Positions 16,285 to 24,596 of a DNA stretch of 64,000 nucleotides are shown here, piece by piece. A program made the position numbers and the translations under genes. Numbering within the stretch: the first letter of the stretch is position 1; each line of letters starts with the position of its first letter. The stretch covers positions 69,142 to 133,141 of the forward strand of contig CAUCQW010000004.1 in the NCBI GenBank assembly GCA_958445065.1, written 5' to 3'. The notes under the pieces are model-generated. The model was not told where the DNA came from. It was given only the letters and a program-made list of their open reading frames with translations, and did not search any database. The stretch comes from an uncultured Collinsella sp. GTDB taxonomy: Bacteria > Actinomycetota > Coriobacteriia > Coriobacteriales > Coriobacteriaceae.

Positions 16285-17355
16285 ATGTCGCTCGTTCTGG
16301 ATATCAAAAAGCGCTATCCCGGGTTTATGCTCGACATGCAGCTTGAGGCCGGCGAGGATCGTGTGGCGCTGCTCGGTGCCTCGGGTTGCGGCAAGAGCTG
16401 TACGCTGCGCTGCATCGCCGGCGTGGAGACGCCCGACGAGGGCAAGATCGTCGTCAACGGCGTGACCTTTTTTGACTCGGCGACGGGCATCAACCTGTCG
16501 CCCCAGGAGCGAAAATGCGCCCTGCTGTTCCAAAACTATCAGCTGTTTCCCAACATGACGGTGGCCGATAACGTATGCGCCGGTGTAAAGGATGCGGGCG
16601 ACGCCGCCGCGCGCAAAAAGCTCGCCGAGCGCTATCTGGGCATTTTCGGTCTGTCCGATTTTGCCGACCGCTATCCCGCGCGACTCTCGGGCGGTCAGCA
16701 ACAACGTGTGGCGCTTGCCCGCATGGTGGCGGCGCATCCGGGCATTTTTATGTTCGACGAGCCCATGAGCGCACTCGATTCCTATCTTAAGAGCGCCCTC
16801 GAACAGAACATGCTCGACCTGTTCGATGTATGCAACCGCACCGTGCTCTACGTGAGCCACGACATCGACGAAGCGTGCCGCCTGTGCGGGCGCATCTGCG
16901 TGATGCACGACGGGCATGTTGAGGAGATCGGCTCCGTCGAGGACGTGGTCCGCCGTCCGCAGACGCTGGCGGCACTGCGCCTGACGGGCTGCAAGAACAC
17001 AAGCCGGGCGCGCAAGATCGGCGACGAAGAAGTTGAGGCCCTCGACTGGGGCATGACCTTTAATGTGGGTCGCGAGGTTCCCGATAATGCAGCGTACCTG
17101 GGCATTCGCGCAAGCTACTTCCATGTTGACAATCGCGCGGAGCGGGGACGCAACAGCTATGATTTGCACGTGGCCCGCGTGAGCGATTCGCGTTTTGAGC
17201 GCCTGGTGCTGCTGGACGTGCCGCGCGCTGATGCGCCCACGCGTCTGCAGTGGAAGGTCAACAAGGTGGGCGTGCCTGTCGACGAGCTGCCGCAAGCAGG
17301 CGAGACGCTGCGCATGCACTTCGATGCGAGTAGAATCCACTTGGTTTGTCGATAA
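16285..17355 (+). CDS. modC: Molybdate ABC transporter ATP-binding protein
   Basis: 356 aa. The ATPase domain has Walker A GASGCGKS (residues 31-38), a Q-loop in LFQNYQLFPNM, the signature LSGGQQQR, Walker B IFMFDEPMSALD and the switch His in YVSHDIDEA. After about residue 235 a C-terminal MOP/TOBE-like domain follows, as in ModC, where it can bind molybdate. It starts four bases after modB and energises ModAB uptake. A terminator-like hairpin follows. Confidence 0.92.
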   Translation: MSLVLDIKKRYPGFMLDMQLEAGEDRVALLGASGCGKSCTLRCIAGVETPDEGKIVVNGVTFFDSATGINLSPQERKCALLFQNYQLFPNMTVADNVCAGVKDAGDAAARKKLAERYLGIFGLSDFADRYPARLSGGQQQRVALARMVAAHPGIFMFDEPMSALDSYLKSALEQNMLDLFDVCNRTVLYVSHDIDEACRLCGRICVMHDGHVEEIGSVEDVVRRPQTLAALRLTGCKNTSRARKIGDEEVEALDWGMTFNVGREVPDNAAYLGIRASYFHVDNRAERGRNSYDLHVARVSDSRFERLVLLDVPRADAPTRLQWKVNKVGVPVDELPQAGETLRMHFDASRIHLVCR

Positions 17356-17366
17356 CGCCGGGTAAT

Positions 17367-17401
17367 GCCGTCGGGGATATAAGCCTCGGCGGCTTTGTCT
17401 T
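17367..17401 (+). terminator. Probable terminator of modABC
   Basis: A 10-bp stem, GCCGTCGGGG with CCTCGGCGGC (two G-T pairs), a 7-nt loop, then TTTGTCTT. Confidence 0.65.
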
Positions 17402-17497
17402 GCCGCGCGCCGAATGAGGGATGGCAAACTCTTATCAATTAAGATAATTATTTATTAAACGACGGCACACGAGGCTGTCGTACGAATGTCAACGGTG

Positions 17498-17526
17498 TTC
17501 GCATGGTCGACGACCGTTGATATAGT
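17498..17526 (+). promoter_or_regulatory. Candidate promoter of the DCCP/activase operon
   Basis: TTCGCA (17498-17503), 17 bp, TATAGT (17521-17526). Partly overlaps the CAACGGT/ACCGTTG stem, which could act as an operator. Transcription from here gives a 250-nt leader. Confidence 0.45.
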
Positions 17527-17556
17527 TGACCTTAACTTGTAAAGGAGGGTGCGCAC

Positions 17557-17625
17557 ATGCCGCAGATGACATACATTCGCCGCGTTGCCGCGCGTGCCCT
17601 ATATATGGCTCGGAGCCGCATATGA
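17557..17625 (+). CDS. Possible 22-residue leader peptide
   Basis: A short frame (MPQMTYIRRVAARALYMARSRI) with an unusually strong ribosome site, AAAGGAGGG, seven bases before its ATG. Basic and helical. It is not recognised as a family. Its stop overlaps the ATG of a second small frame (ATGA). The only support is the ribosome site and position. Confidence 0.3.
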   Translation: MPQMTYIRRVAARALYMARSRI

Positions 17626-17792
17626 GCAGGTATGTTCACGGCTCCGGGAGAGACGACGCACAACTAAATAATCAGCTGCAAAGCAGGTTCCCCAAAATTC
17701 CGGGTTTAGGCGCGGTCGGGTTTTCGCCACCCACCGTGCAGCAATACCGTAGCTATTCATTTTTGATTCGAGAGGGGAACCGTCATGGCTGA
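17622..17792 (+). CDS. Possible 56-residue small protein overlapping the DCCP-like gene start
   Basis: Begins at the ATGA overlap with the 22-residue frame and ends eight bases inside the next gene (ATG 17785), a layout typical of translational coupling. No recognisable domain (N-terminal MSRYVHGSGRDDAQLNNQL). May equally be untranslated leader. Confidence 0.25.
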   Translation: MSRYVHGSGRDDAQLNNQLQSRFPKIPGLGAVGFSPPTVQQYRSYSFLIREGNRHG

Positions 17793-19068
17793 AGAATTTG
17801 ATTTCCATCCGATGTGGGAGAGCCTCGGCATGAATCTTGCCGACCACGACATGCTGCTGGGCGCCGTGGGCCAGATGTACGGCGATATGTTCCTGACGCA
17901 GAACAATCGCCCCAAGTCCACGTCCTACCTGGATTTTGTCGCCACCAACATCCACAGCGGCCGTATTAAGGAGATGCTCGACAAGAAGGAGGCCGGCGAG
18001 GCCACCAAGATCGTCGGTTCGTTCTGTGTGTACGTGCCCGAGGAGATCGTACTTGCCTGTGACGGCATTCCAGTTGGTCTGTGCTCGGGTGCCGACTGGG
18101 CGACCGACAAGGTCGAGGAGCATCTGCCGCGCAACACCTGCCCGCTCATCAAGAGCTTTGCCGGCTTTAAGCTGGGCGAGGTCTGCCCCTACATTGAGTC
18201 GAGTGACTTGGTGGTAGGCGAGAACACCTGCGATGGCAAGAAGAAGGCCTACGAGTTCTTTGCCACGCAAAAGAACATGTACGTCATGGATATTCCCAAC
18301 GTGCACGACGAGTCGACGCTCGTGACCTGGAAGGCCGAGGTTAAAAAGCTTGCCGCCAAGATCGAGGAAGAGTGCGGCGTCACGATTACGCCTGAGCGCC
18401 TGAAGGCTGCCATCCACGCCGTCAACGAGAAGCGTCGCGCCCTGCAGCGTCTGGCTGCGACCCGCGCTGCCGATCCGGCGCCCATCAGCGGTCTCGACAG
18501 CCTGCTGACCGTTCAGGCCGCCTTTATGGATGACACGCCGCGTCTGACCGGCGCCATCAACGAAATGGCGGCTGAGTGCGAGCAGCGCGTTGAGGCCGGC
18601 GAGGGTGTGGCGCCCAAGGGCACCAAGCGCATCCTGTACACCGGTACGCCCATGGCCGTGCCCAACTGGAAGCTGTTCAACCTCATCGAGAAGGCCGGCG
18701 GCGTCGTGGTGGGCGAGGAGTCCTGCACGGGCTCGCGCTACTACAAGGACCTGGTCGACGAGTCCGGTGAGACGGTTGACGAGATGCTCGACGCCATCGC
18801 CGAGCGCTACTTTAAGATCAACTGCGCCGTCTTTACGCCCAACGACCAGCGTATGAAGGACATTGTCCAGATGGCCAAGGACCTGCATGCCGACGGCATC
18901 GTCGACGTGGCCTTGCAGTTCTGCACGCTCTACGAGATGGAGTCGTTTGCCGTGGAGAAGGCCGCCGAAGAGGCCGGCATCCCGTTTATGCACATCACGA
19001 CCGACTACGCCGGCGAGGATGCAGGCCAACTGCAAACCAGGATTGAGGCTTTCTTGGAAACCATTTAG
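17785..19068 (+). CDS. Double-cubane-cluster-type 2-hydroxyacyl-CoA dehydratase family protein, paralog 1
   Basis: 427 aa, HgdB/YjiM family. Members carry [4Fe-4S] or double-cubane [8Fe-9S] clusters and are reduced by an ATP-driven activase. Signature segments are [11 protein letters not shown] (Cys119), VCPY (Cys134), [13 protein letters not shown] (Cys149), EESCTGSR (Cys314), [10 protein letters not shown] (Cys347) and FCTLYEMES (Cys380). Eight cysteines, including Cys81 and Cys100, align with paralog 2. A double-cubane cluster needs six Cys ligands. No CoA-transferase or dehydrogenase gene is adjacent, which argues against a fermentation dehydratase. It starts after GAGAGGGG and is followed by repeat C1. 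Confidence 0.82.
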   Translation: MAEEFDFHPMWESLGMNLADHDMLLGAVGQMYGDMFLTQNNRPKSTSYLDFVATNIHSGRIKEMLDKKEAGEATKIVGSFCVYVPEEIVLACDGIPVGLCSGADWATDKVEEHLPRNTCPLIKSFAGFKLGEVCPYIESSDLVVGENTCDGKKKAYEFFATQKNMYVMDIPNVHDESTLVTWKAEVKKLAAKIEEECGVTITPERLKAAIHAVNEKRRALQRLAATRAADPAPISGLDSLLTVQAAFMDDTPRLTGAINEMAAECEQRVEAGEGVAPKGTKRILYTGTPMAVPNWKLFNLIEKAGGVVVGEESCTGSRYYKDLVDESGETVDEMLDAIAERYFKINCAVFTPNDQRMKDIVQMAKDLHADGIVDVALQFCTLYEMESFAVEKAAEEAGIPFMHITTDYAGEDAGQLQTRIEAFLETI

Positions 19069-19083
19069 GGCTATCCGGTCCAG

Positions 19084-19185
19084 CGGCTTCCCCAAGCACC
19101 CGATCTTGCCGTTCAAACCATCGCTTGCATACCAAAGTACGCGGCGCTCCTCTTTCACGGCAACCTCGGGCACCTGGGAAAGCCG
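19084..19185 (+). repeat. Structured intergenic hairpin, family C, copy 1 (C1)
   Basis: 102 nt between the two paralogs. Arms CGGCTT and AAGCCG-type close the outer end; inner paired blocks are CCCGA with TCGGG and TTGCC with GGCAA. The core TCAAACC-TCGCTTGC and CTCCTCTTTC is shared with C2, and the CTCCTCTTTC..GGCA block is shared with family A. Confidence 0.75.
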
Positions 19186-19222
19186 TTTCCTTGGTTGGTT
19201 AAAAGGTTTGTTAAGGAGTTAT

Positions 19223-20386
19223 ATGTCGGAAAATATTGAGCAGCCGTTGCCGTCCACGTTTGAGGAGTTCAACGAGCAACGCAAGGCGGCGTTTATTCGC
19301 GTCAAGGATTATAAGCAGGCGGGTAATCGCCTGGTCGGTTTTCTGTGCAGCTACACGCCGCTCGAGATTATCGATGCCGCGGGGGCTGCGAGCGTGGCGC
19401 TGTGCGGCACGTCCGACGAGGTGATTCCCGAGGCCGAGAAGGTGCTGCCGGCAAACCTGTGCCCGCTCATCAAGTCTACGTATGGTTTTGCCTATTCGCA
19501 AAAGTGCCCGTTTACGTACTTTAGCGACATGATCATCGGTGAGACCACCTGCGACGGCAAGAAGAAGATGTACGAGCTGCTCAACGAGCTCAAGCGCACG
19601 CACATTCTGCATCTTCCGCAGGGCCGCGATCGAGCCTACGAGCGCGAGGGCTGGTACGAGGAGTGCCGTCTGCTCAAGGAGGAGCTCGAGAACTTCTACG
19701 GCATCGCGATTACCGACGATGATCTGCGCGCTGCCGTCCGTCGCCGCAACCGCTTGCGTGCGGCCCAGCTCGAGATGTTTGCGCTGCAGGCCAACCAGCC
19801 GGCGGCCATGAGCGGCGTCGACCTGATGAGCACCATGTTTGCCGGTACGTTTAGCTTTGATATCGAGGCCTATACGCAGCAGCTGGAGCAAAAGGTTGTC
19901 AAGCTGCGCGAGGCCTACGACGCGAGCGAGCGCCCGGTTGCGGCGGATGCCAAGCGCATTCTGATCACCGGCTGCCCGGTGGGCGGCGTGATCAACAAGA
20001 TCGGTCGCACCATCGAGTCCAACGGTGGTGTGGTCGTGTGCATGGACGACTGCTCGGGCGAGCGCACGGCGGCCATGATGATCGACCCGGAGGCTCCCGA
20101 CATCCTTCGCGCCATCGCCGACCGTAACCTGGATATCAACTGCTCGGTCATGACGCCCAACGACGGTCGTATGGAAAACACGCTGACCATGTGCGAGAAG
20201 TATCACGTCGATGGCGTAGTGGAGAGCGTGCTCCAGGCGTGCCACACCTTTAACGTGGAGAGTGCGCGCATGCAGGAGGCTGTCGAGGGTGCGGGCATTC
20301 CGTACATGAAGATCGAGACCGACTACAGCAACGGCGACATGGGACAGATCGAGACCCGCATCGCCGCCTTCATCGAAACCCTCTAG
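19223..20386 (+). CDS. Double-cubane-cluster-type 2-hydroxyacyl-CoA dehydratase family protein, paralog 2
   Basis: 387 aa, same family as the upstream gene. Matching segments are [11 protein letters not shown] (Cys80), KCPF (Cys95), [13 protein letters not shown] (Cys110), MDDCSGERT (Cys277), [10 protein letters not shown] (Cys307) and ACHTFNVES (Cys340), with Cys42 and Cys61 also aligned. It may form a heterodimer with paralog 1 or an independent homodimer; DCCP of the studied type is a homodimer served by a separate ATPase. ATG 19223 has AAGGAG seven bases before it. Its TAG stop lies inside the left arm of repeat C2. Confidence 0.82.
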   Translation: MSENIEQPLPSTFEEFNEQRKAAFIRVKDYKQAGNRLVGFLCSYTPLEIIDAAGAASVALCGTSDEVIPEAEKVLPANLCPLIKSTYGFAYSQKCPFTYFSDMIIGETTCDGKKKMYELLNELKRTHILHLPQGRDRAYEREGWYEECRLLKEELENFYGIAITDDDLRAAVRRRNRLRAAQLEMFALQANQPAAMSGVDLMSTMFAGTFSFDIEAYTQQLEQKVVKLREAYDASERPVAADAKRILITGCPVGGVINKIGRTIESNGGVVVCMDDCSGERTAAMMIDPEAPDILRAIADRNLDINCSVMTPNDGRMENTLTMCEKYHVDGVVESVLQACHTFNVESARMQEAVEGAGIPYMKIETDYSNGDMGQIETRIAAFIETL

Positions 20387-20489
20387 CTTCCTCAGGCACC
20401 GGATCTTGCTCCTCAAACCGTCGCTTGCGTACCCAATGTACGCTGCGCTCCTCTTTCGGGGCAATCTCCGGCACCTGAGAAACCTAGAG
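20381..20489 (+). repeat. Structured intergenic hairpin, family C, copy 2 (C2)
   Basis: 109 nt. Outer stem CTCTAG (containing the upstream TAG stop) with CTAGAG; then CTCAGG with CCTGAG, CCGGA with TCCGG and TTGC with GCAA, separated by symmetric internal loops. A tip GCGTAC-CCAAT-GTACGC follows. The outer stem differs from C1 but is again complementary. Confidence 0.78.
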
Positions 20490-20541
20490 CTAAGGCGCCT
20501 GAACGCGCCGCTACCTTTGATGTTTAGATTGGGAGAGAGCC

Positions 20542-21306
20542 ATGATAGGGATCGGGATCGATATCGGGTCTACGGCGGCTAAGGCTGCTGTGGTCGATGG
20601 AGGGGGTTCGGTGGCGTGGACGTGCGTGCAGCCAACCGGGTTCTCCTCGGTCGATGCTTCCGAGCGGCTGCGCGAGGCACTGGCAGCGGCGGGTTATGAC
20701 GTGGCTGCCGACGACGTGCGCGTGGTCGCGACTGGCTACGGCCGTGTTGCCGTGCTCTATGCGCACAAGGTCGTGACCGAGATCACCTGTCACGGCACCG
20801 GTGCCGTGCGCCTGTTTGGCGATCACGGCACGGTGATTGACGTAGGCGGCCAGGACACCAAGGTCATTCAGCTTAAAAGTGGCCGCGTGGCCAAGTTCGC
20901 CATGAACGACAAGTGCGCCGCCGGCACGGGGCGCTTTTTGGAGATCATGGCCGACCGCCTAGGTATTTCCCAGCAACAGATGGCCGACCTGGCGCGTTCC
21001 GGCGAACCCACCAAGATCAGCAGCATGTGCACCGTGTTTGCCGAAAGCGAGGTCATCAGTCTGATCGGTCGCGGTGAGCCGCGCGAGAACATTGCGCGTG
21101 GCGTGATCGAGAGCGTGGTCTCGCGCGTGGCGACCATGGCCGGGCAGGCCGCGGGCGCCCCGTACTACCTGACCGGTGGCCTGTGCGAGAACGCCTTCGT
21201 GGTGGAGCGGTTGGGCGAGCTACTGAGGTCGCCGGTGACCACCTCGCCCCAGGCTCGCTTTGCCGGAGCGATCGGTGCGGCGATTCGCGCGCAGGCGCTC
21301 AATTAA
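20542..21306 (+). CDS. ASKHA ATPase, CoA-dehydratase/DCCP activase (BadF/HgdC/YjiL family)
   Basis: 254 aa. An ATP-driven electron donor: a homodimer bridged by one [4Fe-4S] cluster that opens on ATP binding and transfers a low-potential electron. Visible are GIDIGSTAAKAAVVDG (phosphate 1), GYGR, VDVGGQDTKVI (phosphate 2) and the two cluster cysteines, Cys125 in NDKCAAGTGRF and Cys163 in SSMCTVFAESEVI, spaced as in HgdC. ATG with GGGAGAGAG upstream. It almost certainly serves the two paralogs upstream. Confidence 0.9.
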   Translation: MIGIGIDIGSTAAKAAVVDGGGSVAWTCVQPTGFSSVDASERLREALAAAGYDVAADDVRVVATGYGRVAVLYAHKVVTEITCHGTGAVRLFGDHGTVIDVGGQDTKVIQLKSGRVAKFAMNDKCAAGTGRFLEIMADRLGISQQQMADLARSGEPTKISSMCTVFAESEVISLIGRGEPRENIARGVIESVVSRVATMAGQAAGAPYYLTGGLCENAFVVERLGELLRSPVTTSPQARFAGAIGAAIRAQALN

Positions 21307-21376
21307 TGCATCCGCCGCAGGCTCGCATTCATGCGTATACTGGGAGAAAATGATTGACCGATGAGAGGAGGTATCG

Positions 21377-22426
21377 ATGGCTGACGATCAGATTAAGCTC
21401 ACGTCTATGACTGCCGCGAGCGGTTGAGCCGCTAAGTTGGCTCCTGGAGCCCTCGCCCAGGTCCTGGGCGACTTGCCAAATGTGCCCAACGACAATCTGC
21501 TCGTGGGGTTCGATACCTCCGACGATGCGAGTGTCTTCCGTGTTGGCGATAACTTAGGCCTCGTTCAGTCCATCGACTTCTTCCCGCCGATGGTCGACGA
21601 CCCGTATCTGTTTGGCCAGATCGCTGCGGCCAACTCGCTGTCGGACATCTACGCCATGGGCGGGCGGCCGAGCCATGCCATGAACTTGCTGTGCATTCCG
21701 AGCTGCCTGGGCATCGAGGTCGCCGGCCAGATTCTGGCGGGCGGCGCCGACAAGTGCGTCGAGGCGGGTTGCTCCATCGCGGGCGGCCATACCATCAACG
21801 ACGACGAGCCCAAGTACGGCCTGTCCGTGAGCGGCTTTGTCGCGCTCGGCCGCATGCTCGCCAACAGCGGTGCATGCGTGGGCGATGTCCTGCTGCTGAC
21901 CAAGGCGGTTGGCTCGGGCATCATCACCACAGCCATCAAGGGCGAGCTCATCGAGCAGGACGAGGCCGCAGCCATGTTTGACTCGATGTGCACCCTTAAC
22001 GAGGCGCCGATTCGTCTGGCCGAGGGACTTGAGCTTCACGGCTGCACCGATGTCACGGGCTTTGGCCTGATCGGGCACGCGTGCGAGATGGCCGAGGGCT
22101 CGGGCGTGCAGGTTGAGCTTGCGTCGGGAGCGGTACCGCTCTTTGACCAGGTGCTCGACATGGCGCGTCTGGGCATTATCCCCGCGGGCTCCTACCGCAA
22201 CCAGGACTTCTTTGGCCCGCGTGTGGCTGCCGACGAGGACCTGGAGCCGGGTATGTTGGATGCGCTGTACGATCCGCAGACCTCGGGCGGCTTGCTCATC
22301 GCGGCGCCTGCTGCCGATGTGGATGAGCTTGCGCGCCGTCTGCATGCCGAAGGACGTATTGCCGCCGTCGTCGGTCGCGTGTGCGAGCCGGTGCCAGGCG
22401 GTCCTGCCGTCCACGTTGTTCGCTAG
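21377..22426 (+). CDS. selD: Selenide, water dikinase SelD (itself a selenoprotein)
   Basis: 349 aa when the in-frame TGA at codon 17 is read as selenocysteine. Makes selenophosphate from selenide and ATP. The N-terminus reads ...TAASG-U-AAKLAPGAL; Sec17 occupies the catalytic Cys/Sec position and Lys20 is the partner lysine. Downstream are the AIRS-like features DDASVF, ANSLSDIYAMGG, AGGHTINDDEPKYG and DVTGFGLIGHACEM. The true start, ATG 21377, has AGGAGG eight bases upstream, and the frame is open on both sides of the TGA. It is the first selenium gene of an operon, 70 bp after the activase. Confidence 0.95.
21425..21427 (+). other. Selenocysteine codon of selD (UGA, residue 17)
   Basis: In-frame TGA within GGT-TGA-GCC, at the position where SelD proteins carry Cys or Sec. 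selA, selB and selC are all present in this window to decode it. Confidence 0.93.
21454..21470 (+). promoter_or_regulatory. Candidate SECIS hairpin of selD
   Basis: CGCCCA (21454-21459), apical loop GGTCC, TGGGCG (21465-21470). The loop begins 33 nt after the UGA, within the bacterial range, and carries the GGUC seen in the FdhF element. No bulged U is evident in the stem. Confidence 0.6.
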
Positions 22427-22486
22427 CCCGCACGTTTATGTAACTGTTTACCGTTCTCTAGAACGGTTCTTTCGAAAGGAAAAGCT

Positions 22487-23113
22487 ATGTCTACCAAGAT
22501 TGAAGTCAATGCCATGGGCGATGCCTGCCCGCTGCCCGTCGTTAAGACGCTCAAAGCCCTGAAGCAGCTCGATGGAGAGGGCGCCGTCGTGACCTCGGTC
22601 GACAACGAGACCGCCGTCAAGAACATCTCCAAGATGGCGCAGGAGAAGGGCTGCACGGCCTCGGTCGAGAAGGTTTCTGACGCCGAGTGGCACGTGACCG
22701 TGGCGACCTCTGGCGCCGTTGCCGTGGCTGATCCCGAGCAGGATGACGCTGCCTTTTGTGATGCCAGCGCCGGCAAGGGCAAGCTCGTCATTTCCGTCTA
22801 CACCGACTGTATGGGCCGCGGCGACGACGAGCTGGGCCACAAGCTCATGAAGGCCTTCATCTTTGCCGTGACGCAGCAGGAGGAGCTGCCCGCGACCATG
22901 TTGTTCTACAACGGCGGCGCCAAGCTCACCGTCGAGGGCTCGCCGGTGCTCGACGACCTGAAGGGACTGGCCGAGCAGGGCGTCGAGATTCTCACCTGCG
23001 GTACCTGCCTCGATCACTATGGCATTAAAGACCAGCTTGCGGTGGGCGAGGTCACCAACATGTACGTGATCGTGGAGAAGATGGAGCAGGCCGTGCGCGT
23101 CGTGCGCCCGTAG
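22487..23113 (+). CDS. yedF: Sulfurtransferase-like selenium metabolism protein YedF
   Basis: 208 aa. The N-terminal TusA/SirA domain has Cys14 in GDACPLPVVKTLKAL. A C-terminal DsrE-like domain follows (VISVYTDCMGRGDDELG, MLFYNGGAKLTVEGSP, LTCGTCLDHYGI), matching the two-domain YedF form found with selenium genes. It is thought to carry sulfur or selenium as a persulfide or perselenide. Clear ATG with GAAAGGAAAAG upstream, 60 bp after selD. Confidence 0.9.
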   Translation: MSTKIEVNAMGDACPLPVVKTLKALKQLDGEGAVVTSVDNETAVKNISKMAQEKGCTASVEKVSDAEWHVTVATSGAVAVADPEQDDAAFCDASAGKGKLVISVYTDCMGRGDDELGHKLMKAFIFAVTQQEELPATMLFYNGGAKLTVEGSPVLDDLKGLAEQGVEILTCGTCLDHYGIKDQLAVGEVTNMYVIVEKMEQAVRVVRP

Positions 23114-23131
23114 CGTTTGGGCGGGATTGCC

Positions 23132-23383
23132 ATGAGAGAAAAGCGCCCGGCGCTTGTCATCACGTTTCCTACCACGGCGGCCGCCATGGGGTGCGAGACC
23201 CTATGCGTCGAGCGCGGCCTTCCCGGGCGTACGATTCCCGTGCCCGGGGAGGTCGCTGCCGGCTGCGGCTTGGCGTGGAAGGCGCTGCCTTCGGATGAGG
23301 ACCTGCTGCGCGGCGAGCTTGCCGCGGCGGGCGTCCCCACCGAGGGCTTTACGGTAATCGACATGTGGGAGGTCGTGCGATGA
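23132..23383 (+). CDS. DUF3343 protein (putative Se/S carrier-like)
   Basis: 83 aa. One DUF3343 domain: ALVITFPTTAAAMGCETLC, a PGEVAAGCGLAWKAL block and a C-terminal helix. Cysteines in MGCETLC and AGCGL are the conserved ones. The family co-occurs with selenium-dependent molybdenum hydroxylases and SelD; the activity is not demonstrated. The stop overlaps the next ATG by four bases (ATGA). Confidence 0.82.
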   Translation: MREKRPALVITFPTTAAAMGCETLCVERGLPGRTIPVPGEVAAGCGLAWKALPSDEDLLRGELAAAGVPTEGFTVIDMWEVVR

Positions 23384-24519
23384 TCTACCTGGATAACGCG
23401 GCGACGACCATGCATAAGCCGCAGACGGTGATCGATGCCGTGACGCAGGCGATGTGTTCGCTCGGCAATGCCGGGCGCGGGGCCACGTCGGGTGCCCTCG
23501 ATGCCGCTCGTACGATTCATGCTTGCCGTGCCAAGCTTGCGCGCTTGCTGGGCTGCCCGAGGGCGGACCATGTTTGTTTTACGCCCAATTCTACGGCGGC
23601 GCTCAACACGGCGATTAACGGCGTGGTGCGTCCCGGCGACCGCGTGGTCATAACGGTGCTCGAGCACAACTCCGTGCTGCGTCCGCTCAACCGCCTGGCG
23701 GTAGAGCGGGGCGTGACCGTTGAGCATGCGGGCTGCGACGCGAACGGCGCGCTCGACTACGACGAGCTCGAGCGGCTGGTGACGCCTGGCACGCGTGCCG
23801 TGGTGGTGACGCACGCCTCCAATGTGACCGGCAACTCCGTTGATGTTGCACGTGTGGCGGCTGTGGCTCATGCGGCCGGTGCACTCGTGATCGTCGATGC
23901 CTCGCAGTCTGCCGGCACGGCGCATATCGATATGCAGGCCATGGGGCTCGACGTCGTGTGCTTTACCGGCCACAAGGGGCTCATGGGACCCCAAGGCACC
24001 GGCGGTCTGGCCGTGGCAGAGGGCATTGACGTGTCTCCGTGGGCCATGGGCGGCACGGGCGTGCACAGCTTCGACCCGCTGCAGCCGCTTGAGTGGCCCA
24101 CGCGCCTTGAGGCCGGTACGCTCAACGGCCATGGCATCGCGGGCCTTTCCGCTGGTCTCGACTTTATCGAGGCCCAGGGTGGGGTCGAGGCGATTGCTTC
24201 CCACGAGCGTGCGCTCGCTGATCGCTTCCTTACCGGTGTGCGCGAGATTCCGGGGATTAAGCTCTACGGTGCGTTTGACCAACCCGCGCGCTCGGCGATC
24301 GTGTCGCTCAACGTGGGCGATATCGACTCTGCCGAGATCTCGGACGCGCTCATGCAAGGGTGGGGGATTGCGACGCGCCCCGGCGCCCATTGCGCCCCGC
24401 TCATGCACCGTGCGCTGGGGACCGAGCGCCAGGGCGTCGTCCGTTTCTCGTTTGGGTATTTCAACACGACCGAAGAAGTCGACACGGCTATCGATGCTCT
24501 GTGCGATTTAGCCTGCTAA
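23380..24519 (+). CDS. Cysteine desulfurase family protein (class V aminotransferase)
   Basis: 379 aa, NifS/SufS-like PLP enzyme. The PLP lysine is Lys199 in CFTGHKGLMGPQG, with DASQSAGT (Asp173 region) upstream, and the catalytic Cys338 is in TRPGAHCAPLMH. In selenium operons such enzymes may deliver selenide or persulfide from (seleno)cysteine. Start ATG 23380 has GGGAGG upstream and is translationally coupled to the DUF3343 gene. A terminator follows the stop. Confidence 0.88.
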   Translation: MIYLDNAATTMHKPQTVIDAVTQAMCSLGNAGRGATSGALDAARTIHACRAKLARLLGCPRADHVCFTPNSTAALNTAINGVVRPGDRVVITVLEHNSVLRPLNRLAVERGVTVEHAGCDANGALDYDELERLVTPGTRAVVVTHASNVTGNSVDVARVAAVAHAAGALVIVDASQSAGTAHIDMQAMGLDVVCFTGHKGLMGPQGTGGLAVAEGIDVSPWAMGGTGVHSFDPLQPLEWPTRLEAGTLNGHGIAGLSAGLDFIEAQGGVEAIASHERALADRFLTGVREIPGIKLYGAFDQPARSAIVSLNVGDIDSAEISDALMQGWGIATRPGAHCAPLMHRALGTERQGVVRFSFGYFNTTEEVDTAIDALCDLAC

Positions 24520-24542
24520 AGCTGCTAGACCGTTTATACTTG

Positions 24543-24573
24543 CGGGATGGGTGTTTTTGCCCGTCCCGTTTTT
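24543..24573 (+). terminator. Intrinsic terminator of the selenium operon
   Basis: CGGGATGGG pairs with CCCGTCCCG (one G-T pair), loop TGTTTTTG, then a T5 run. Confidence 0.82.
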
Positions 24574-24596
24574 GTTTCGACCCGAAAGGTGTGCAT

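Larger units (their letters stand above)
17356..17784. other. 429-bp region between modC and the first DCCP-like gene
   Basis: Holds, in order, the modC terminator, an A/T-rich dyad (TTATC-AATTAA-GATAA, 17433-17448), two short stems (GACGGC with GCTGTC; CAACGGT with ACCGTTG), a candidate promoter and two short overlapping reading frames. Confidence 0.5.

Noticed and set aside
17526-17792. An 88-codon frame starting TTG 17526 with a CRACPIY-like cysteine pair
   Set aside because: It has no ribosome site and overlaps the likely promoter; the two shorter frames with better start context are reported instead.
21425-21427. In-frame stop splitting selD (pseudogene or wrong start)
   Set aside because: The TGA is at the catalytic Sec position, a strong ribosome site precedes ATG 21377, and selA, selB and selC are present.
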